A stretch of 10,875 nucleotides of DNA from an uncultured Selenomonadales bacterium (GTDB taxonomy: Bacteria > Bacillota > Negativicutes > Selenomonadales > Selenomonadaceae), in the NCBI GenBank assembly GCA_946403735.1, contig CAMJAZ010000024.1, positions 1 to 10,875 on the forward strand, read 5' to 3'. Position 1 is the first letter of the stretch. Each line of letters starts with the position of its first letter. A program made the position numbers and the translations under genes. Under the pieces are notes generated by a model. That model made no database searches, was not told where the DNA came from, and was given only the letters and a program-made list of their open reading frames with translations. This document shows, one piece after another, positions 6,865 through 10,875 of the stretch.

Positions 6865-8109
6865 TTAACAACTAATAACTCCGCTAATTGCAGACGACGC
6901 CGCCACGTATGGACCAGCTAAATAAATTTCGCTTGTAATGTGACCCATTCGACCAATGAAATTTCTATTCGTCGTAGAAACGCAACGTTCACCCGCGCTT
7001 AAAATTCCCATGTAGCCACCAAGACAAGGTCCACAAGTCGGCGTACTTACAACGCAACCTGCGTCAATGAAAATGTCAATCCAGCCGCGATGCATTGCCT
7101 CTTTGTAAATGTATTGACTGCCTGGAATGACTATGCAACGTACATCTTCATGAATTTTTTTCCCGCGCAGAATTTCAGCCGCAATTTCTAAATCTTCAAG
7201 GCGTCCATTCGTGCATGAACCAATGACAACTTGATTGATTTTAATTTCGTCAAGGTCTTCAACATTTTTCACATTTTCGGGAAGGTGTGGCAGGGCTACG
7301 ACAGGTTTTAACTCACTCAAATTTATTTCGACGGTCGAAAAATAATTTGCGTCATCATCAGCGCTAACTGGCTCATAAGGTTGAGTGACTCTGCCTTCAA
7401 CGTAAGCTTTAGTTTTATCGTCAAATGGGAAAATTCCAGCCTTCGCGCCCGCCTCAATCGCCATATTTGAAATGGTAAATCTATCTGTCATGGAAAGTTC
7501 CTTGACGCCTTCGCCGCTAAATTCAAGTGATTTATAAAGTGCGCCGTCAACGCCAATTTTGCCGATAAGCGTTAAAATAACGTCCTTTCCACAAATATTT
7601 TTCGGCTTAGTGCCAGTAAGTTTAACGTTGATGACTTCGGGAACTTTGAACCACGCTTGACCCGTTGCAAGACCAACGGCTAAATCTGTTGTACCAACGC
7701 CAGTTGAAAAGCCGTTCAACGCGCCGTAAGTGCAGGTATGTGAATCAGCACCAATCGTCAACATTCCAGGCGCAACGATACCAAATTCAGGCAAGATAAC
7801 GTGTTCAATGCCAACGCGCCCTGCGTCATAGTAATGCTTGATTTTATGTTTGCGTGAAAATTCGCGTAAACTTTTGGCAAGGTCAGCGCTTTTAATATCC
7901 TTCGCAGGTTGAAAGTGATCGGGGATAAGCGCAACTTTTTCCGCATTGAAGACGGGCTTTCCAATTTTTTCAAACTCTTTCAATGCAGGCGGTCCCGTGA
8001 TGTCGTTAGCCATAACTAAATCTAACGTACAAACTACAAGCTGTCCAGCTTCGACGCTTGCAACGTTGGCGTGACGCGCTAAAATTTTTTCGCTCATATT
8101 CATTGCCAA
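6865..8109 (-). CDS. leuC: 3-isopropylmalate dehydratase, large subunit
   Basis: LeuC holds the 4Fe-4S cluster of isopropylmalate isomerase and works with LeuD. The protein, 414 residues from the chosen start, matches the shorter LeuC type 2 / HacA-like class. Cluster cysteines are visible in IGSCTNGR (Cys299) and PTCGPC (Cys359 and Cys362). Other landmarks are GADSHTCTYGALN (120-132) and FIGRMGH (384-390). The start is uncertain. The reading frame is open to a TTG at 8163, but a promoter -10 box lies inside that extension. The best SD site (AGGAGAG, 8124-8118) is 8 bases before a TTG at 8109, giving a product starting AMNMSEKIL after the initiator; ATGs at 8103 and 8097 are alternatives with poor spacing. 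It is the first gene of the leuC - DUF362 - leuD unit. Confidence 0.97.
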   Translation of the reverse strand: MAMNMSEKILARHANVASVEAGQLVVCTLDLVMANDITGPPALKEFEKIGKPVFNAEKVALIPDHFQPAKDIKSADLAKSLREFSRKHKIKHYYDAGRVGIEHVILPEFGIVAPGMLTIGADSHTCTYGALNGFSTGVGTTDLAVGLATGQAWFKVPEVINVKLTGTKPKNICGKDVILTLIGKIGVDGALYKSLEFSGEGVKELSMTDRFTISNMAIEAGAKAGIFPFDDKTKAYVEGRVTQPYEPVSADDDANYFSTVEINLSELKPVVALPHLPENVKNVEDLDEIKINQVVIGSCTNGRLEDLEIAAEILRGKKIHEDVRCIVIPGSQYIYKEAMHRGWIDIFIDAGCVVSTPTCGPCLGGYMGILSAGERCVSTTNRNFIGRMGHITSEIYLAGPYVAASSAISGVISC

Positions 8110-8138
8110 GTTTTTCACTCTCCTAAAAAATTTTTGAC

Positions 8139-8167
8139 ATTGTATCACGTTTAATTCTTTCAAGCAA
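8139..8167 (-). promoter_or_regulatory. Extended -10 promoter of the leuC operon
   Basis: On the minus strand TG-A-TACAAT (8147-8139) forms an extended -10 element. TTGCTT (8167-8162), 17 bases upstream, is a weak -35 box. Transcription would begin near 8132, leaving only about 23-30 bases before the leuC start. That is too short for a T-box or leader-peptide attenuator, so any leucine control would have to act by another route, such as a repressor. Confidence 0.5.
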
Positions 8168-8288
8168 AAGTTTTTCGTACGGATCGGTGGTGTTTAATAA
8201 ATAATGTATAAATATTTTAATCTAGAAATTGTGGTAACAAGCGGCATTTCCCAGTAGCCCAAAAGCCGCAATGTTTTCTTTTTGATAC

Positions 8289-8320
8289 CTTTTGCGCCAA
8301 AAGAAAAGTAGTTTATTAAA
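8289..8320 (+). repeat. 32-nt dispersed repeat, copy 2
   Basis: This is the inverted partner of 5074-5105, with one mismatch in 32. It begins with CTTTTGCGCCAAAAG (8289-8303), a 6-bp hairpin with a three-base loop. Together with copy 1 it brackets the leuC - DUF362 - leuD unit. The flanking sequence differs from that of copy 1. Confidence 0.75.
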
Positions 8321-8376
8321 TAAAAAATTATTCCACACGACCTAGAAAATGAACTTGCATTGACGATAAAATTTTT

Positions 8377-8405
8377 TTGCTATAAATCTGCGTAACTGTT
8401 ACAAT
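8377..8405 (+). promoter_or_regulatory. Probable dxs promoter
   Basis: TTGCTA (8377-8382), a 17-base spacer and TG-T-TACAAT (TACAAT at 8400-8405) make a weak -35 with an extended -10. A start near 8412 would give a leader of about 70 bases. An overlapping alternative, TTGACG (8360-8365) with TATAAA (8381-8386), has a short 15-base spacer. The choice between them is not certain. Confidence 0.45.
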
Positions 8406-8480
8406 GTAGGAAATTTAGGACGGCGCACACTTTGAATTTTTTTCTACGCGCCATGATGAGGAGCGATTGTCACGGGGCTG

Positions 8481-10358
8481 TTGGAAAAATTAAATTCGCC
8501 AGCTGAATTGCGACGAATGAATTTGTACGAACTGAAAATTTTAGCTGATGAAATTCGTGAACTGATTTTAAATACCGTTTCAAAAACTGGCGGACATTTA
8601 GCGCCAAGTTTAGGAACTGTCGAATTAACTTTAGCGCTGTATTCTGTCTTCGACTTGAGTATTGACAAAGTTGTTTGGGACGTTGGACATCAAAGTTACG
8701 CGCACAAAATTTTAACTGGCAGGCGCGATAAATTTCATACGCTTAGGCAACGCGGCGGCATTTCAGGTTTTCCGCGCAGAATTGAATCACGTTTCGACCA
8801 ATTTGGCGTCGGTCATGCGTCAACGTCTATAAGCGCGGCGCTTGGCATTCTAACGGCGGAAGAAATTCAAGGTGGATTCGGCAAAGTTATAGCTGTTATC
8901 GGCGACGGCGCATTAACTGGCGGCGAATCATTTGAGGCGCTTAACCACGCGGGACAGCTTAAGAAAAAATTAATTGTCGTGCTTAACGATAATAAAATGT
9001 CAATAGCTAAAAATGTTGGCGCTTTATCGGAATATCTTTCAGAAATTCGGCTAGCTCCGCAATATCGGCGCGTCAAGAAAGAATTTGAAGAGTTAATGCG
9101 AAATTTGCCGATACCAGATATTGGCGATAAAATTTTACGTGCCGCCCAATCTGTTCGTTACGGCGTCAAGTCAGCGATTGTGCCAGATACAATTTTTGAA
9201 GCGTTGGGCTTTGTCTATCTTGGACCGATTGACGGTCACGATATTAACGCGATGAAAGATATTTTTTCCCGCGTGTCGGTGATTGACGAGCCAGTTTTAA
9301 TTCACGTCTACACGACGAAGGGCAAAGGTTATGAACCTGCTGAAACTTCGCCAGAAAAATTTCACGGCGTCGGTAAATTTAATGTGTCGACAGGTGAAGT
9401 TATAAAGAAAGTTGCGCCGCCAACGTACACAGAAATTTTCAGTAAAGCAATTGTAGATTGTGCGAAGTTCAATGATAAAATTGTTGCGGTTACTGCGGCA
9501 ATGCCTTCAGGTACGGGCTTGAAAAATTTTGCGTTAAAGTTCCCGCGCAGATTTTTTGATGTTGGAATTGCGGAGGAACACGCAGTAACTTTTGCGGCAG
9601 GAATGGCGGCTAATGGCTTACGTCCGGTCGTGGCGATTTATTCGACTTTCATTCAGCGAGCGTACGATCAGATTTTGCATGACGTTTGTTTACAGAATTT
9701 GCCAGTAACTTTTTGTCTTGACCGCGCAGGTTTAGTTGGCGAAGACGGCGCGACACATCATGGCGTTTTTGACATTGCATTTTTGCGGACGATTCCGAAT
9801 ATAAATATTTTAGTGCCAAAAGATGAAAATGAATTGCGGCAAATGTTTTTTGCGGCGGTAGAAAAAAATTTGCCAGTAGCGATACGTTATCCGCGTGGCT
9901 CTGGTTACGGCGTGAAAGTTTTTGAAGTGACGGAAAATTTAGATTGGGGCAAAGCTGAATACATTTTACAATCTGCGCGGGCAGACGTTGCAATTTTCGC
10001 AGTTGGAACAATGGTTCAGCCAGCAGTTGAGGCGGCAAAACTTTTGAGTGCGAAAAATTTTTCAGTCAACGTGATTAACGCGCGATTTGTAAAGCCGCTT
10101 GACGTTGAAACTTTGCGGCGTGAGGCGGAAAGCGTTGGACTTTTAGTGACGTGTGAGGAAGGCGCCTTGAACGGTGGATTTGGTGCGGCAGTTGCAGAAT
10201 TTTTAGCGGACGAAAATATTTCAGTACCATTGCTACGTTTCGGCATTGCAGATAAATTTGTTGAACACGGTACACGCGCGGAACTTTTGGAACAATGCGG
10301 CTTGACGGCTGAAAACTTCTACAAAAAAATTTTTCAACGTTTAGAAAATCTGAATTAA
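8481..10358 (+). CDS. dxs: 1-deoxy-D-xylulose-5-phosphate synthase
   Basis: Dxs condenses pyruvate with glyceraldehyde 3-phosphate, using thiamine diphosphate, in the first step of the MEP isoprenoid pathway and as a source of thiamine and pyridoxal precursors. The 625-residue length is normal. Visible landmarks are SKTGGHLAPSLG (34-45), WDVGHQSYAHKILTGR with His70 (66-81), and the thiamine diphosphate/magnesium motif from GDGALTGGE (141-149) to NDNKMSI (169-175). Also present are the catalytic GIAEEHA with Glu366 (362-368), DRAGLVGEDGATHHGVFD (414-431) and the C-terminal transketolase domain with EEGALNGGFG (559-568). The start is awkward: an in-frame TGA at 8457 limits it, and TTG at 8481 is chosen because homologues begin just before LEKINSP. 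The GAGGAG site (8458-8463) is 17 bases upstream, too far for normal spacing; GGGG at 8474-8477 is 3 bases away. It is transcribed divergently from leuC. No clear terminator follows. Confidence 0.98.
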   Translation: MEKLNSPAELRRMNLYELKILADEIRELILNTVSKTGGHLAPSLGTVELTLALYSVFDLSIDKVVWDVGHQSYAHKILTGRRDKFHTLRQRGGISGFPRRIESRFDQFGVGHASTSISAALGILTAEEIQGGFGKVIAVIGDGALTGGESFEALNHAGQLKKKLIVVLNDNKMSIAKNVGALSEYLSEIRLAPQYRRVKKEFEELMRNLPIPDIGDKILRAAQSVRYGVKSAIVPDTIFEALGFVYLGPIDGHDINAMKDIFSRVSVIDEPVLIHVYTTKGKGYEPAETSPEKFHGVGKFNVSTGEVIKKVAPPTYTEIFSKAIVDCAKFNDKIVAVTAAMPSGTGLKNFALKFPRRFFDVGIAEEHAVTFAAGMAANGLRPVVAIYSTFIQRAYDQILHDVCLQNLPVTFCLDRAGLVGEDGATHHGVFDIAFLRTIPNINILVPKDENELRQMFFAAVEKNLPVAIRYPRGSGYGVKVFEVTENLDWGKAEYILQSARADVAIFAVGTMVQPAVEAAKLLSAKNFSVNVINARFVKPLDVETLRREAESVGLLVTCEEGALNGGFGAAVAEFLADENISVPLLRFGIADKFVEHGTRAELLEQCGLTAENFYKKIFQRLENLN

Positions 10359-10400
10359 TCTAAAAATTTTCTATACCTCCTAACTTCCTACCACCTTAAA

Positions 10401-10432
10401 TTTGCGCTAAAAGAAAAATTAGTTTAGTTAAA
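10401..10432 (+). repeat. Degenerate third copy of the dispersed repeat
   Basis: The stretch TTTGCGCTAAAAGAAAAA and the following TTAGTTTAGTTAAA align with copy 2 with a few substitutions and one or two single-base gaps, in the same orientation. The 6-bp hairpin present in copies 1 and 2 is broken here. It lies between dxs and the response-regulator gene. Confidence 0.5.
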
Positions 10433-10439
10433 AAAAAAT

Positions 10440-10468
10440 TTGTCAATAATTAAATGATGTGGTAAAAT
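10440..10468 (+). promoter_or_regulatory. Promoter of the CheY-like gene
   Basis: TTGTCA (10440-10445), a 17-base spacer and TAAAAT (10463-10468), preceded by TGG, give a -35 and -10 that each match the sigma-70 consensus at five of six positions, with an extended -10. A start near 10475 would leave a leader of about 59 bases. The gene therefore appears to be controlled separately from dxs. Confidence 0.6.
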
Positions 10469-10533
10469 TTTTTGAAATTACCGCTTCCATTTTGCGAAGT
10501 GCGAAAAAGTGAACGAAAAGCGGGTGGTTTATT

Positions 10534-10875
10534 ATGGAAAAGGTCAAAGTGATGATTGTTGACGACTCAAGGGTAAGCCGTGCAATGCTGTCTAACAATT
10601 TGGCTAAAACTAACTTTGAAGTCGTCGCAATGGCTAAAGATGCCGCAGAGGCAGTTAAATTGTACGAAGAGTACAACCCAGATTTAGTTACTATGGATAT
10701 GAACTTGCCAGACGCCGACGGTATAGAATGTAGCCGCCGAATCTGCGCGATTGATCCTGCCGCAAAAATTGTTATGATTAGCGCGATGAAAGACGCTAAT
10801 TTAATCGAACAGGGAAAATCAGCTGGAATTAGCGCCTTCCTGCAAAAACCTGTTAGCACTAATGATTTGATTGAT
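10534..10875 (+). CDS. CheY-like response regulator receiver protein (3' end outside the window)
   Basis: The first 114 codons are present and open to the window edge. They encode an almost complete receiver domain: MIVDDS with the acidic pair Asp10 and Asp11, the phosphoacceptor Asp55 in TMDMNLPDADG, the conserved Ser83 in MISAM, and Lys105 in FLQKP. This is the full set needed for phosphorylation by a histidine kinase. Translation begins at ATG 10534 after a weak GGGTGG site. Whether the protein ends soon after, as in CheY, or carries an output domain cannot be seen. SAMKD and FLQKPVS are common in chemotaxis-type receivers, but no chemotaxis genes are in view to confirm such a role. Confidence 0.9.
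   Translation, partial: MEKVKVMIVDDSRVSRAMLSNNLAKTNFEVVAMAKDAAEAVKLYEEYNPDLVTMDMNLPDADGIECSRRICAIDPAAKIVMISAMKDANLIEQGKSAGISAFLQKPVSTNDLID

Larger units (their letters stand above)
8168..8480. other. Divergent intergenic region between leuC and dxs
   Basis: About 310 bases without a recognisable gene of normal size. They hold a hairpin (8241-8249 with 8261-8269, GCGGCATTT/AAAAGCCGC, one mismatch), repeat copy 2 (8289-8320), the likely dxs promoter (8377-8405) and a 17-codon open frame from ATG 8453 to TGA 8506 that overlaps the start of dxs. No tRNA, riboswitch or terminator with a T-run was seen. The part between 8168 and 8240 shows nothing recognisable. Confidence 0.6.

Noticed and set aside
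8110..8163. N-terminal extension of leuC to a TTG at 8163
   Set aside because: It lacks an SD site, contains the promoter -10 box, and adds residues not expected in the family.
10481..10523. Hairpin CCGCTT/AAGCGG that might hide the ribosome site of the CheY-like gene
   Set aside because: Only six pairs with a 31-base loop; too weak to claim as a regulatory structure.
10443..10859. 138-codon minus-strand frame at the right end
   Set aside because: It is antisense to the CheY-like receiver, whose catalytic residues are all present on the plus strand.

Overview
The window is a moderately AT-rich stretch of bacterial chromosome. It carries ordinary housekeeping and biosynthetic genes (proS, leuC, leuD, dxs), one unusual three-domain fusion protein, and several small intergenic repeats. 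The combination of a short archaeal/HacA-type leuC, a DUF362 double-ferredoxin protein, a glucitol-family PTS IIA, clear Shine-Dalgarno (SD) sites and sigma-70-like promoters fits an anaerobic member of the Bacillota. Negativicutes (Selenomonas-like) is my best guess, but no rRNA or marker phylogeny in the window proves it.

Layout from left to right. Positions 1-93 look like the end of an IS5-family insertion sequence, with the first 14 codons of its transposase running off the left edge. It abuts a perfect 22-bp inverted repeat (94-154). A Rho-independent terminator (182-228) closes a single-gene unit: a PTS glucitol/sorbitol IIA-like protein (252-764, minus) with a C-terminal extension and its own promoter at 830-858. 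Upstream on the same strand is a two-gene unit, proS (3321-5033) followed 24 bp later by an 809-residue fusion (867-3296). The fusion joins a hexapeptide acetyltransferase, a CapA-type metallophosphatase-like domain and an SGNH hydrolase.

The next unit, also minus, is leuC - DUF362 ferredoxin protein - leuD (8109 down to 5161), read from an extended -10 promoter at 8139-8167. It supplies the isopropylmalate isomerase step of leucine synthesis, with an iron-sulfur protein gene placed between the two subunit genes. The unit is bracketed by a pair of 32-nt inverted repeats (5074-5105 and 8289-8320, one mismatch). A third, decayed copy lies at about 10401-10432.

On the plus strand dxs (8481-10358), the entry enzyme of the MEP isoprenoid pathway, diverges from leuC. 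It is followed by a well-formed promoter (10440-10468) and a CheY-like receiver protein cut by the right edge (10534-10875).

The observations most worth following are the acetyltransferase-CapA-SGNH fusion, the DUF362 protein inside leuCD, the repeats bracketing that cassette, and the Rossmann-like tail on the PTS IIA protein. No CRISPR array, tRNA, rRNA or riboswitch was recognised.
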